The notes: generated from the letters alone by a model not told the origin. A stretch of 64,000 nt of DNA from Macquaria australasica (GCA_005408345.1 SEMN01000310.1:1-64000), one strand, 5' to 3'; numbered from the stretch's first letter, positions 53,271 through 64,000 are shown. Numbers and translations: made by a program.

Positions 53271-53696
53271 AGGAATAGTTTGACCTTTTTGGAAATGTGG
53301 TTATTTGCTGTCTTGCTGAGAGATGAGAAGATCGATACCACTCTCAACAGACAATTAGCTTAGCTTACTACAAAGACTGGAAACAGGGTGACACAGATAG
53401 CCTGACTCTTTGGTTTTTGTACGGATCAAACAAACAAGATATGTGTTAATTAGTGAGCTTTAAAAGGGGCTTGTAGGTTGATTTTACCTTTGGTCAGAGC
53501 CAGGCTAGCTGTTTCCCTTATTTACGCTTATTAACTTTCTTGGCAAGAGTTAGATGAGAATATTGACACCGCTCTTATATCTGTACGGTAATTATGAAGC
53601 TACCACCAGCAGGTAGTTAGCTTAGCTTAGCAAAAAGACAGGGGGAAACAGCTAAGAAAATGGTTAGCAAATTTCCCAAAATGTCAAACTATTCCT
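53271..53696. mobile_element. TTAA-flanked MITE, full length
   Basis: The ends AGGAATAGTTTGACCTTTTT and AGGAATAGTTTGACATTTTG (minus strand) are inverted repeats; TTAA lies at 53267-53270 and 53697-53700. The interior includes 'GAGATGAGAAGATCGATACC', TTAGCTTAGCTTA motifs and 'GAAACAGCTA', as in a very common percomorph TTAA MITE. Sub-terminal blocks occur in both orientations (for example GAGTTAGATGAGAA). 426 bp, non-coding. Confidence 0.85.
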
Positions 53697-53700
53697 TTAA

Positions 53701-55240
53701 TCTTGACCTGCAAAACTCCACGGAAAAACATGCAGAACGACTGCAAACAATGTGGGCAGGTGCTGTGATAGTTTGAAGGGAGGGGCTGTTTGTGAGACTA
53801 AATATAACAGGGACAGTCAATGAGCGCATCAACAACAGTCTAACCCTTGCTTGCTCCTTGAATGTCACCCTGTATGACATCACATGTAAAGGGCACTGTG
53901 TTGTAAGATGGTAGCTGGCAAATAACACTCTGGGATGTATTCTTAATAAGCGAGGTTGAATGCCATATATGTATATCTAAAAATAACAGGAAGAATCACA
54001 GAGGAATATTTTAGACAGTATGTCCAATGTTGAGAAGAAAGTTCAATAAGGTTACATAAAAGCTGAAGAGATTGTAATTACCCGCAAGTAATACCGGAAA
54101 ACAGTCTGATGTTACAGCATCACTGATTCTACTAAGAGAAAAAACACACAACTGAGAAGGAAGGCAAATTAACAAAGAGCCAAGAAAGCCGAATTTACCT
54201 GCTTCAGCATGTCGAGTTTATGACTTTTCAGGGAATTTTATTTTAAGTTGGGCATAGACAATTTGGCATTTTTATACTAATTTGAAACATCTCTTTTGTA
54301 ATTTTTTTAAATGGGGTTAAGTCACTTCAAGTTTAAGTAATTTCTCATGAGAAATTATTTTGGATACATCCTGTAATTTACAGCCTCTTGTGCAAAAAGG
54401 CAAGTCCAGGAAAGCAGCAATATGACAAACAAAAAAGTTCAATGCACAAAGTACAAAACCACAACAACAGCAACAGAAATGTTCTGTGTGAGAGCTGGAA
54501 AAGCATCAGTCCGGTAGTCAGCCAGCAGGGTCAGATGCCAAGCCACCTGAGAGCTTGGGTAAACCCATTTTTGAGTTTGTAGTTTATTCTGCTATAACAG
54601 AGTTTTAGGGCTTGAGTTTTAGAAATTCCACAGAACAGTCCAGAAAAGTATGTTACCAAGCCTCTGTAGACACACTACTCAATATAACAACACATTTTCA
54701 GCTACAGAAAAGACACTGCTGTTTCAATTGTTTCATTACTGGTTGTTAAGTAGAATGTTTAACCTTAGAGAGATATATCTTAGATGTTATTAGCCACTCT
54801 CATGAACCAATACAATGTATATTGCTGCAATCCTTAACTGTAGTATGAAAACTCATGTTGAAATGCCACTAGTGCACTTGTGGGTTATTTGAAACTACTA
54901 CTTGACTTCGGTGACCACTTAAGAGTCCTATTGTGGCTTCCTTCCTCTCCTGTATTATAACTACTCCATCCTGTAATTTCAGGGTCCCTCTAGGAAACTC
55001 TCAAGCACTAATCAACTTCTGCTTCAGCTATATCGCCTATGATCAGCACATAATGTAAAACTCTTTCCAGCAAACGCTCCAAGATATTATCAGTGAAATG
55101 TCAACTCATTTCCAGGATCTTGTTAGGAGATATAAAACCTGGAAAATAATGTGTTATGTTGAATTTTGAAAAGAACATCCAAAGACCATCTGCAACGCCA
55201 CTGTGATTTCACTTAAGACTATCTATTCAGGATTGTGTTG
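53701..55240. other. Non-coding sequence, no gene recognised
   Basis: AT-rich sequence lying between two members of the same MITE family. No exon recognised. Confidence 0.5.
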
Positions 55241-55456
55241 TGTTCGCTTTCTTGAAGAGAGTTAGATGAGAAGATCAATACCACTCTCATGTTTGCCCAT
55301 TCAATATGGTGTTGGAGCCAGCAGCCGGTTAGGTTAGCTTAGTTACCAATATCTGCCTACCAGCACCTCTAAAGCTCACCAATCACTTACACGTCATGTC
55401 TTGTAATCCGTACAGAAATCAGAGTGTAAAAACAACAATTTGTGGTTTTACGGGGA
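55241..55456 (+). mobile_element. Fragment of the 53271-53696 MITE family
   Basis: Begins 'TTCGCTTTCTTGAAGAGAGT', continues 'AGATGAGAAGATCAATACCA', has 'CAGCAGCCGGTTAGGTTAGC' and 'CTACCAGCACCTCTAAAGCT', and ends 'TGTGGTTTTACGGGGACG'. These belong to the same family as 53271-53696, but both terminal AGGAATAG ends are missing, so this is an internal fragment. Confidence 0.7.
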
Positions 55457-57300
55457 CGCCAAAACTGGAAGCACAATGTTCAGCTAAACTTTGAGTCTGA
55501 TTCATTGGTCTGCTTCTGTAACACAGACTACTTGCCTATCGCTCCTTATACTGGTGTGCAAGAGATCTGAGAGTGTGTCGTCTTTTAAGTTGCTCAGTTT
55601 GGATGGCAAAACATTCCCTCCACTTAATTAGTCCTCTACAGCTCCACGCTCTGCTCATGCAGCCCTTCATCTTCAGCTAGACCCTTTGAAGGTTGTACAG
55701 TTACACTGGGTGTTCCTGATTGATTCTAGCACACCAGCTGAGCTAGTAAAGAACTGAAGGGTCGTAGATGTCACGGCAAAAAGACATTTTAAATAAAATA
55801 GGCTTCGTGCACGGTTGACGATCAACGAAGTATGATAATTGACTGAGCCGGAAGAAGTAAGATGGAGGCTCAGCGTCAGGCTGCAGATGGTCTGGCTTCA
55901 GGTTGGCCTTCGCAGAGAGAGGTGTACTGATGGGTGACAGCTACAGTGATGGCATCTGTTTGAAGGGGGAAGTGAAGATTTTGAAATCCAGTGATGGCTC
56001 AGGGAAGTTAAATGGAACAAGAGAGTGACGGCTCTACTCATTCTCATGTGCTCGATAAGGTCTTTAATGAGTTTTTCAAACTTCATTAATGGAAATATTT
56101 CAAAGACAAGGACAAATAGAAGTTCAGGATGGGATCAAGGGACTGGGTGGCATCTCAGGAACCAATCACATTTTGATAGAGCTCTGGATGACACTTTAAA
56201 AGGCCATTCTCAAAGGGCTTTCATATCTGTTCGCTTTTAAAAAATGAAACTTCATCTCAGATTAGGTCAGAAAGACTATGACAGGTGGTTGTTACTATCA
56301 GCCGGCCTTCTGCCCCAAAAAATCATTCAGAATGGAAAAGACAGATTTCAAAAAGAACTTTCAGATGAACTTTAGAGGAGATTAAATGTGACTTTTAAAT
56401 TTTTTTAATTAAATAAATGTTAAATAAATAAATAATGGAATACATCCAAATGCAATAAAAGCACTGATATATAAAGTAACTAAATAAATAAATAATTTAA
56501 CAATTTACTACTGGGAATTGATTAAAAATATATAGAAAATAAATAAAAACAGCTCATGATGAAATAGAATTTAAATACTACTGCTACAACTACTGCAATA
56601 AATTAATGAAAATGAATGAATATAGTTTTAAAACAATAAGATATGGATTCACATATTGATATTTGATATCGATATATGGCATTGTATATATAGTATCCCA
56701 TCACTTATGTAATTACTGAATTATTTTTTATTATTATTTTAATGTAGGGAAATATATGTATTTTCATTTTACTTTGAATTTATTTCAATTCATCATTTGT
56801 TTATTATACTGTCTGTTATTTATATACCTTCTTATACTCATACATACTTACATACTCACATATTGTCTTTAATATAATATTGACCAATACAATGCAATTC
56901 TTCCTATTAGACTGCATTGTTCTCAGCTCTGGCATATATGATAAGCTATCCTACCTTTATATTTTTCTACTTGGACTGTTTGATATTTTATTGGCTTTCA
57001 GATTTTATTATCTTTTGTTATAGGTAGGCTTTCGGCCTAGTAATGTCACCATCTCAGCTTTCCCTCTCCATGGAAGTTCCGCCCTTTGCCTCACTCACTG
57101 GCAGGCACACACCTAGAGACTGTTAGTGTCTCATTAAGAGCTGATATATGTAGGTAGCACTCAGGATCTCACTCTTAAGCCCTCCCAGAGCCTAGATTCA
57201 GTCTAGTAGTTTAATGAGAGAATAGGATGAGGGGTGGGGAAGAACCTTTTTAAAAAAAAAATTAGATTAGATAGGAGAATTAAGTCTTATCTTCAATCCA
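55457..57300. other. Non-coding sequence, very AT-rich in part
   Basis: 56390-57010 is extremely AT-rich with TAAATAAATAAATAA-type sequence. 55860-56110 is complex sequence without a frame. No exon or mobile element recognised. Confidence 0.5.
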
Positions 57301-57659
57301 GTAGAAGGCGGTAATGCAACATTTTGGATGCAAATCTCTAAAAACCAACGAAGAAGAGGATCTCCCTCTTGATGCATGTTGTCCAGTGTGGCTAAGGAAT
57401 AGGCTAGTTACTTGGAAGGTATGTTTAAAAGCTGACCTTGTTTTAACCCTTATGTACACTTTTTAAAGACTTTTACTGATCAGTTTACCTCTTTACTACA
57501 GGCACTTTAAGAAAGCTGTTGCCCAGGCCTGTAAATTGGATAATCTGAAGAAGCTCCCAACAGGGAAGGCATTGGGAGTTGATATCCCACTGAGGTAAAA
57601 CGTACCTTGTAGTTTAGTCATTCAGTTGTACGTGTGTGTGTGTGTGTGTATGTGTGTAT

Positions 57660-57710
<51 letters not shown>

Positions 57711-58400
57711 AGTTGCCTTGAACGTCCTACGGTTGGTTGAGGTAGCATTGACTGTGGAGCCAGATCTGGGTTGCCAGATACTGCGTTGTTTGAGGTAAAC
57801 AGTCTAAACTGTAAGTTATTCAGCATGCTTTGCACTACATGTACTAACTGGTTTTCTAAATTTTGTCATTTTAGGGTTCTTATAGCATTGATTTTGTACA
57901 CGGATTCATACTAGACCCAGCTAATAGGTGGATGGGCCATAGAGATGTTGCTTGGGTTTGCTGATGTTTTTTGCGGGTTTTGTCTTCCTATTGCGTGATC
58001 TGACCTCAGCCCTCTTACCTTTTTTTCCTAGTGTTCCCACCAGATGAACAAGGTGGTGTACTGTTGGCGCCCCTCTCCCCTTCACTGCATGTGGTGGTGT
58101 GTTATTTGTGTGCACTTTCAACTCAGTCAATACTGTGTGGTTTTGTTGTGTGGCTGTATCTGGGCATCCCGGTAGCACTCAGGTAACCCCCTATATGTCT
58201 GGCTCCTACGGATTCTGAAGTGTTTACGACTGAACAATTTTATCTTTTCCTCTAGCGTCCGTGGCAAGTTGGCATTAACATTTTGTTCTTTTTTTGTTTA
58301 GGCCTGTGTGTGCTTTTATCATGTTGTAATGAATAAATCACCCTAAACCTGATTTTTATATATATAACTAGTCTTCAATAAATTGCCCATTCAGAGTCAA
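57301..58400 (+). other. Possible small spliced transcript (non-coding or decayed)
   Basis: In about 1 kb there is a chain of well-formed splice signals: donor GGAAG|GTATGT (GT 57419-57420); acceptor CTACAG (AG 57500-57501) and donor GAG|GTAAAA (57595-57596), enclosing a 93-base exon candidate; acceptor TTACAG (57711-57712) and donor GAG|GTAAAC (57795-57796); acceptor GTCATTTTAG (57873-57874); acceptor TTTTTTCCTAG (58030-58031) and donor CAG|GTAACC (58183-58184); acceptors at 58254-58255 and 58300-58301. AATAAA signals follow at 58332-58337 and 58377-58382. The 57502-57594 segment is open (HFKKAVAQACKL...), but the frames of successive pieces do not join without a stop. I recognise no protein. 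A lncRNA, a decayed gene or a transposon-derived transcript would all fit. Confidence 0.3.
57632..57708 (+). repeat. (TG)n microsatellite with TATG interruptions
   Basis: About 77 bases of GT repeat with a few A substitutions, lying inside the second candidate intron of the 57.4-58.4 kb unit. Confidence 0.95.
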
Positions 58401-60819
58401 AATCCACATCTCTGTATTATCTTGTTATTTTGTTACCACTAACAGTGGGGAACTCATGTCAGCGTTTATTTAGTTTTCCTGGGGATACTAACCCCAGGTG
58501 GTGTTGTCCAACCTTGAGGCCCACTAGCCTTATTACTTTGCCTCGGTTACACTTTATTTCCATTTGAAGTTGAATGGCCATGCTTGGGGAAATTGTATTA
58601 TGGCATAGTTTCACTAGAGAAAATGGGTCATTATAAGTAAAGTTACACACGGCAGATGTAGTAGAACTGAGAGTCGAAGGAGAGAGGTTGCTGAGAACTG
58701 AGATGTTTTTTCCCCCAATACATTAAAGAATAGGTTCAACATTTTTCAAGTCTGTCTAAAAACAATAGTCAGGTGCCCATATGAACACTTGCTTGCTGTA
58801 ATCATTCCTCCTGTTCATACAGGCCCTTAAGAGATCCCCTCTTACTTCAATTTCATTGTAAGTGATGGGGGACAAAATCCACAGTCCTTGCTCTGTGGAG
58901 GACTATATATTATGATTATTTTACATAGAGGCAACTACCAGCAAAACACATGTACAGTGCTGTTTTACCAGTAAATTGATGTAAATTTACTCCATTAAAA
59001 TAATTAAGGAATGCTGCTAAAATTGAAATAAATTGTGTTAAATATACTGTATTAGAATATAAAAGCATTCATTTTCCATAATAGTGTTTTGCTGGGCGCT
59101 CTCTGATAAACAATACAAGCACAACATCAATTTAATTTGATGCCACATAGTCTCAAAACTGCCTTGATAATTACATTTCAACATTAAATCATTTTCATCC
59201 AGCCTCCCACTGAAACTGAAGTTTCCTCATTGTCAGAACCTTACAGAATCCAACCCAGAGAGAGCCAACCAGAACCATAATGTTGCATCTCTTTCAATTT
59301 TGAATTAACCCAGGATTACTTTTCATTCAGAATATCATGATACAGACATTTTTTTTTTGCCATTTAAGATGTCAGCATGGCCAGATATGGATGATCATTA
59401 TAGCTGAGCCGCTTTTAACTTCACATCTTAACCAATGAGTGTAGAGGATGTTTCTAAGGATGTTCCTGACCTGTACTGATGACAGTATATAGATTATGTA
59501 AAATAGCAATCAGCAATTAAAAACACAGCATTAAAATTCATATTGAACTCTCTAAATATTAAAAGCTTCTATACATTTTTAGAATAGTGACAAAACCTTA
59601 AAATATACTCTTATATGGACTACACTTAGCCTACAGTAAATGTATTCAACCCCCATTGGAATATTTGTTTTACAAAAGCAAAGTAGATTTAATGTGACTT
59701 GACCCCGATCAACAGAAAAAGACCCTTTAAGGTCAAAGTGAAAACAGATTTCTACAAAATGATCAAAATGAATTACAAATATGAAACATTCTTTTTTGTG
59801 TGACTGCTCGAGCTCTGTCAGGTTGCATGGGGATCATGTGTGAACAGCCTTTTTCAAGTCCAGCTACAAATTCTTATTTGAACTGAGATCCGGACTGTAA
59901 CTCGGCTGCTCTGAGACATTAACATTATTGCTTGGAGTGTTCCTTTGTCTTCGTGACACGATACTGACTCACTCCCAGATACAGGCATATTTAAATCAAA
60001 TTAATTTCATTAAATTGACTCCACACAGGTGATCTCCATTTATTTAAAGTATGTGACTTCTAAATCCAAATGGCACTAGTGATTATTAAAGTGTGTCCAA
60101 CTAAAGAGGGTGAATAGTTATGCAAACATGTATTTGTAATTAATTTATCATTTGTATTTTATATTTGTAATTAATTCAGATCACATTTTAGATGTCTTTC
60201 TCTACATTACTTCCAAAGGGGTGAGAATACTGTTTATAGTCTGTCTATTTATTATAGTAACATTACAGTAGAAACCTTATCATGCATCTTTATGTATTTG
60301 CTCAATATGAACTTACATTATTGTAAATTATTTTTGTATTCATCTCCAAATATATAACTCATATATTTTATAAAATTACTAGTTTGTTTTAAATACAAGG
60401 CTATTCTGGCTTTTATTTACTTACTGATCAATTTAATCATCTCTGTCTTTATTTATATACTGATCTTATAACACACTCATGTTGCTGTGCAGTACAGCAA
60501 TCCTCATGAAAAGTCTCGTTGTAATCACTGCTGATTGCATGCAGTTTCTGCAGGTGTCAGTATGACTGTAGCCGGTAGGAGGGACTTGATGCTCCAACTT
60601 CTCATTTTGTGTCTCTGCTCTCCAGCCAGTCGTCCTGGTCCTGCTTGGAGAGAGACGACGACATCAGCAGCACGGCATTCCGGGGAAACACCATGCATCT
60701 TAGGCTGAAAGGACGACTGGAGCCTCACATTATTTCGCTTATTTATTTTTGATTTGCGTTTTTTTTTGTTTAGTATTTTCTTTCTTTTTTTTTCTTCTTC
60801 TTCTCCTTCTCCTTTTCAG
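58401..60819. other. Sequence immediately upstream of the ntrk3 exon
   Basis: AT-rich, with no exon recognised before about 60480. From 60530 the base composition becomes more balanced. A polypyrimidine tract at 60758-60817 leads to the CTTTTCAG acceptor candidate. No TATA box or other core promoter element can be assigned with confidence; if the acceptor is used, the promoter lies further upstream, possibly beyond recognition here. Confidence 0.4.
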
Positions 60820-61012
60820 CCAATCTCTGACGCGCAAGGACACTACAGCATCCATCCACGGCAGAAAACGCTCGCATAGAGCATCCTCTGTACAGACGCA
60901 CCACAATCCTCCTCCTTCCTTCCTTCCTCCTCCTCTCCTCCTCTCCTCTCTCCTGTTCTGTTATAACCCAGAGGACATCGGGACCGCTTCTCCCCCCCCT
61001 TTGCCCGGAGAC
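60820..61012 (+). other. ntrk3: Putative 5'UTR part of the first ntrk3 coding exon
   Basis: The tract TTCTCCTTCTCCTTTTCAG ends at 60819 with a strong branch-to-acceptor look, followed by 193 bases up to the start codon. The upstream bases happen to be in frame with the CDS without a stop, but translate to low-complexity serine/proline sequence and lack conservation with TrkC. If this acceptor is real, transcription starts in a separate upstream exon. Alternatively the transcription start may lie within this segment. Confidence 0.45.
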
Positions 61013-61254
61013 ATGGATCTATGGTTTCATTCGATCCGGATTTGCTGGTGGAGGGTTTTGTTTCTGATGAGTGTTTTCCAGGACTATCTGAGCTCCATGC
61101 TGGACTGCCCGCCGACCTGCAGCTGCTCTCAAACAGAGATCTATTGCAATAAGTCCGACAACGGCAGGTTTTTCCCTTTACTCGCCCTGCAAGATACTGG
61201 GAGCAATGGGACCAGCGTTGACATAGCAGAGTTATTCAAAAACATCTCCTCTAT
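61013..61254 (+). CDS. ntrk3: First coding exon of TrkC / NT-3 growth factor receptor
   Basis: This exon encodes the N-terminus of TrkC, the receptor tyrosine kinase for neurotrophin-3 at the neuronal plasma membrane. The 80 complete codons begin MDLWF at an ATG in good context (GAGACATGG). Residues 11-30 are hydrophobic (WWRVLFLMS..), a signal peptide likely cleaved just before the LRR N-terminal cap. The cap cysteines are C32, C36, C38 and C45. The blocks CSQTEIYC, FPLL and QD.G..NG follow the order of mammalian TrkC and differ from TrkA/TrkB as I recall them. N-glycosylation sequons are at N46, N65 and N77 (NIS). Two bases of the next codon (AT) precede a GTAAGT donor at 61255-61260, so the intron is phase 2; an AT- codon fits the Ile in the mammalian protein. 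Leucine-rich repeats, Ig domains, the transmembrane segment and the kinase lie outside the window. Teleosts often keep two copies (ntrk3a/b); I cannot say which this is. Confidence 0.92.
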
Positions 61255-61585
61255 GTAAGTAGATGCGGATTATGCCGTGCGTTATTTTTGAATCATTAAT
61301 TGATCACATCCTCAGTAAAGCGTCTGTGCTTTCAGGGTCTTTGGACTGATCTGACTTGTTGGCTGATTATTTCTTATTTAGAGACTTTTTGCGCTCCTAT
61401 CAGTCTGATAAGTGGCCTTTTATGAAAACACCATCTCTGATGATCGGGTCTTGTGTGGAGGGTAAATGCGCTTATTCTGTCTCGTGTCTCCTCTGCGCAG
61501 TGAGACAAATCCTTTGCAACCTTGTTAGACGTGGCAACAAACTACTTGATCTTGAACCTTGGTATATAGCCTAGTGACTGTTGGA

Positions 61586-61588
<3 letters not shown>

Positions 61589-61616
<28 letters not shown>
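61589..61616 (+). repeat. (TG)n microsatellite in intron 1
   Basis: Directly read TG run of about 14 units, 335 bases after the splice donor. Confidence 0.95.
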
Positions 61617-61619
<3 letters not shown>

Positions 61620-61861
61620 CATAAAGTTGCTCCTCCGCAGCGGCTCCGCAGGCCTACATGAAGGATGTTGCGGAGAACCTCAGATTTACCCGTTCACTTG
61701 ATTCCCCTCTCTCATGTAGACAGGCAACTGCTCCGACAGATTGTGCTAAATGAAACAGAAATAAATGGTGCAGTTAGGTCAACCAGTTACATTTCAGCCT
61801 GCGTCCTCTGAGACCGATGCGACCCGACAAACTTTATTATGCCCAGATGATCAGATGATGC

Positions 61862-61891
61862 GGGGGTCTAGATGGGGTGGGGGGTGGGGGG
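61862..61891 (+). other. G-rich tract with G-quadruplex pattern
   Basis: Four runs of four or more G occur with loops of 7, 1 and 1 bases, matching the general G3+N1-7 pattern on the non-template strand of ntrk3 intron 1. The fold itself is only a prediction from the pattern. Confidence 0.6.
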
Positions 61892-64000
61892 CTGTTGAAA
61901 ACGTCACTTGTGGATCTTTTTTTTTTTAACCCCTCTAAAGAGATGGACATGTATGCCTGGGTGTCACAGGATTCATAAAGGGTTTGCTTAAAACAGAGGC
62001 ACTATGATGACGGCAGACTCTCCCCTTTCCGTCACAAGCACACCCCCACACCCCCAGAAGTAGGATTTTCATTCTGCCTCCTCTCTCCCCTCCCTCCCTC
62101 TCTCCCTCTCTCTTTCCCTGGCATCGATCCTTCCTGCCAACATCAAAGCTTTCTTTCTTGAAAAGTCAGGGGAAAAAAGCGGAGCTCGGGCCTTAAAATA
62201 AGACCCCTGGTGTCGATGAGGTTGATTTGCATATAAAGTAAACATCTCCCGTTAACGCGCTGGAATTCCCCGCACGGCTTCCTCCGCGTCGTCTTACGCC
62301 ACAAAAGACTTTTCCTCCCATCAGTTTGGGTATCCGGTTTACCCTTTATCCGTTTGAGGGAGACAACAACTTATTTTGTGGCACGGTTCATCGCTTCCTT
62401 GTGCCACTAGAGGGTAGCCTGGTACCCTCTATACACCGGGAATCAAGTGCTCCCTACAACACAGGAGTCATTTACGTGACTGTTTTAACATAGAAGGTTT
62501 ATAGTCAAATCAGGCCCAGAATAAAATCTGGTTTAAAATTCAGCAACCCTGAAAGCAAAGGTTGGTAAAGAGATGAAGGGGTCAGAGGTCACAGCACACT
62601 ATTAGTGATTAGCCTGATCCTAGAGTGACCCTCAGATAAAGATTTTCTCTTTGTAAAACCTGCTCCATTCACACTCCAGTCATTTATCTATTCTCTTATC
62701 CACTGGGAGATCAAGTAGAATAACCTACCTCCTGGATTTTCATTTAAAAATGCCAAAATTCAGTTTCTAATAAGCAAGAAGCCACGCATTGATTGGCTCT
62801 TTGCCTTTGAGAAACTCTAATGCAATTGGCCCAGGACTAATTGTGCATTTCATGGCCTCTCGCCAGCAGGCCGCTTGTTGTTCTTGCTGCTCAGCAGTGG
62901 ACAGCAACCTCCACCCAGCAGCACCAGCAGCTCAATGACAGCTTATCAGAGACAATACCTCCCAATGTCACATGAGCTGACACATCTGGTGGGAATTTCT
63001 ACAGATGATTAATTATTTTTACATTTTGTGTCAAATCAGATAGACTGTACATGTTCAGTTCTAAAAATATGGTGATTATGCAGTTTAAATGCATAAATAT
63101 GGTACTCAATTAATTATTATTATTATTATTTGGCTTATTTGGCTCTTTAAAGATAATAACCAGTATCCATAGTAATACAGAGCAGTCTGTGATTGAGGCC
63201 ACATACAGTACAAATTGTCCTTGGTCCTCTCTCTTTGTAAGGTGTTAGATGCATGAATTTAGCTAACAAGAGGTCTATTTCACTCATCAACAAGGGAAAC
63301 AGGGAAAGATGGGGACAATTTATGGAGATGGGAAACTAGAGCAAGGGCTCCTAGCAGGAACCGGGCGACGGCTGGCCGGCCAAAGAAAACTGCCAAGTCC
63401 AGATAATAGTTTTCCAGTCCTCTCACATTAGAGATTCATCACAAGAGGCATCGCTGTTTGAAGTGGATAAGATAAGGCCTTGCTGTGATACTTGAAGAAA
63501 AAGCGGTTTTCTGAGAGCAGCTGAAACATTTGACAGGTTTGTGTAAGTGCGGCTCAGACTGCAGGTGCGCTTCTGTTCGCAGAATCCAATCAGCGTTTCC
63601 ACCTCTGGTGATGACGTTTGGCCTCATTTTGTTTTCCTGTTTCTTTTTTTTTTTTTTTTGTACCTTTTGAGAGCGTGGTTTGCAAGGAGAGGCTAAAGCA
63701 TCAGACAAATTGGTACAGTACATCCTTCCATTCAGCTTTTATAATAGTATATGTATTCACTAACATCCATGCCTTCACCGTCACTGCTGACACTGTTGCA
63801 AAGCATTAAACTATTAAATCAATTTGTGGGAGTTAGTAAAAGTCAAAGTGTAAAAGGTATATTTTTGATGGTGCAATAGCAGTATTAGTCAATCTATAAC
63901 ATTGCTTTTCTATGGTAATATAACGTTAAAATGGTAATATAGTGTAAAATCCTCATAAGAATCCTGAAAGATTATATTTTTTTATCTGTTGCTCACAAGA

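Larger units (their letters stand above)
61255..64000 (+). other. ntrk3: Start of ntrk3 intron 1
   Basis: Begins with a consensus GTAAGT donor and has no second coding exon before the window ends. The first kilobase is more GC- and CpG-rich than the rest of the window (for example 62250-62300). It holds a TG repeat, a G-rich tract, a long pyrimidine tract (62078-62120) and a TTATTA run near 63118-63130. The segment 62730-63020 is complex, non-repetitive sequence and a candidate regulatory element. A T16 homopolymer lies at 63644-63659. Confidence 0.8.

Noticed and set aside
60749..61012. In-frame upstream extension of the ntrk3 exon to an earlier ATG
   Set aside because: The extension translates the polypyrimidine tract and low-complexity 5'UTR. 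The TrkC-like signal peptide starts at 61013, and a splice acceptor probably interrupts the extension.

Overview
The window is non-coding vertebrate DNA with one coding exon near its right end. Its interspersed repeats (short TTAA, TTA and 8-bp-TSD elements, two LINE lineages, a tRNA-like SINE, long di- and tetranucleotide arrays) are of kinds I associate with teleost fish, most likely a percomorph. This is a judgement from remembered repeat types, not a database result. There are no bacterial or plasmid features, rRNA or canonical tRNA genes, or CRISPR arrays.

The only gene I can name is at 61013-61254 on the + strand: the first coding exon of ntrk3 (TrkC, the neurotrophin-3 receptor). It encodes the signal peptide, the N-terminal leucine-rich-repeat cap with its four cysteines, and the start of the ectodomain, and it ends at a GTAAGT donor. 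A polypyrimidine tract and AG at 60818-60819 suggest the exon begins in the 5'UTR and that a non-coding exon lies further upstream. Everything to the right (61255-64000) is intron 1; the second coding exon is outside the window.

The 60 kb to the left looks like an upstream gene desert. I resolved these in it: an hAT-like element with 8-bp target-site duplications (8288-9096); a strongly palindromic element (13330-13646); a decayed repeat split by a nested insertion (13750-14345), with a second, inverted copy at 23585-23876; a TTA-flanked PIF/Harbinger-like MITE (22391-22623); a larger TIR element (43958-44625); two TTAA-flanked MITEs (48019-48371 and 53271-53696); LINE fragments on the minus strand (26407-26690, 29840-30066, 50487-51175); a tRNA-like SINE (52653-52874); a three-copy dispersed repeat (4983, 24661, 41241); and a 245-bp duplicated segment (33828 and 38074). 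A stretch at 57400-58400 has several closely spaced, well-formed splice signals and two polyadenylation signals, and may be a small non-coding or decayed transcript.

Most open reading frames of 60-213 codons here have no recognisable domain, are low-complexity, or overlap repeats, and I treat them as chance. I found no convincing new multi-gene system. The items most worth a second look are the spliced-looking unit at 57.4-58.4 kb, the palindromic element at 13.3 kb, the nested insertion at 14 kb, and possible conserved regulatory stretches around ntrk3.
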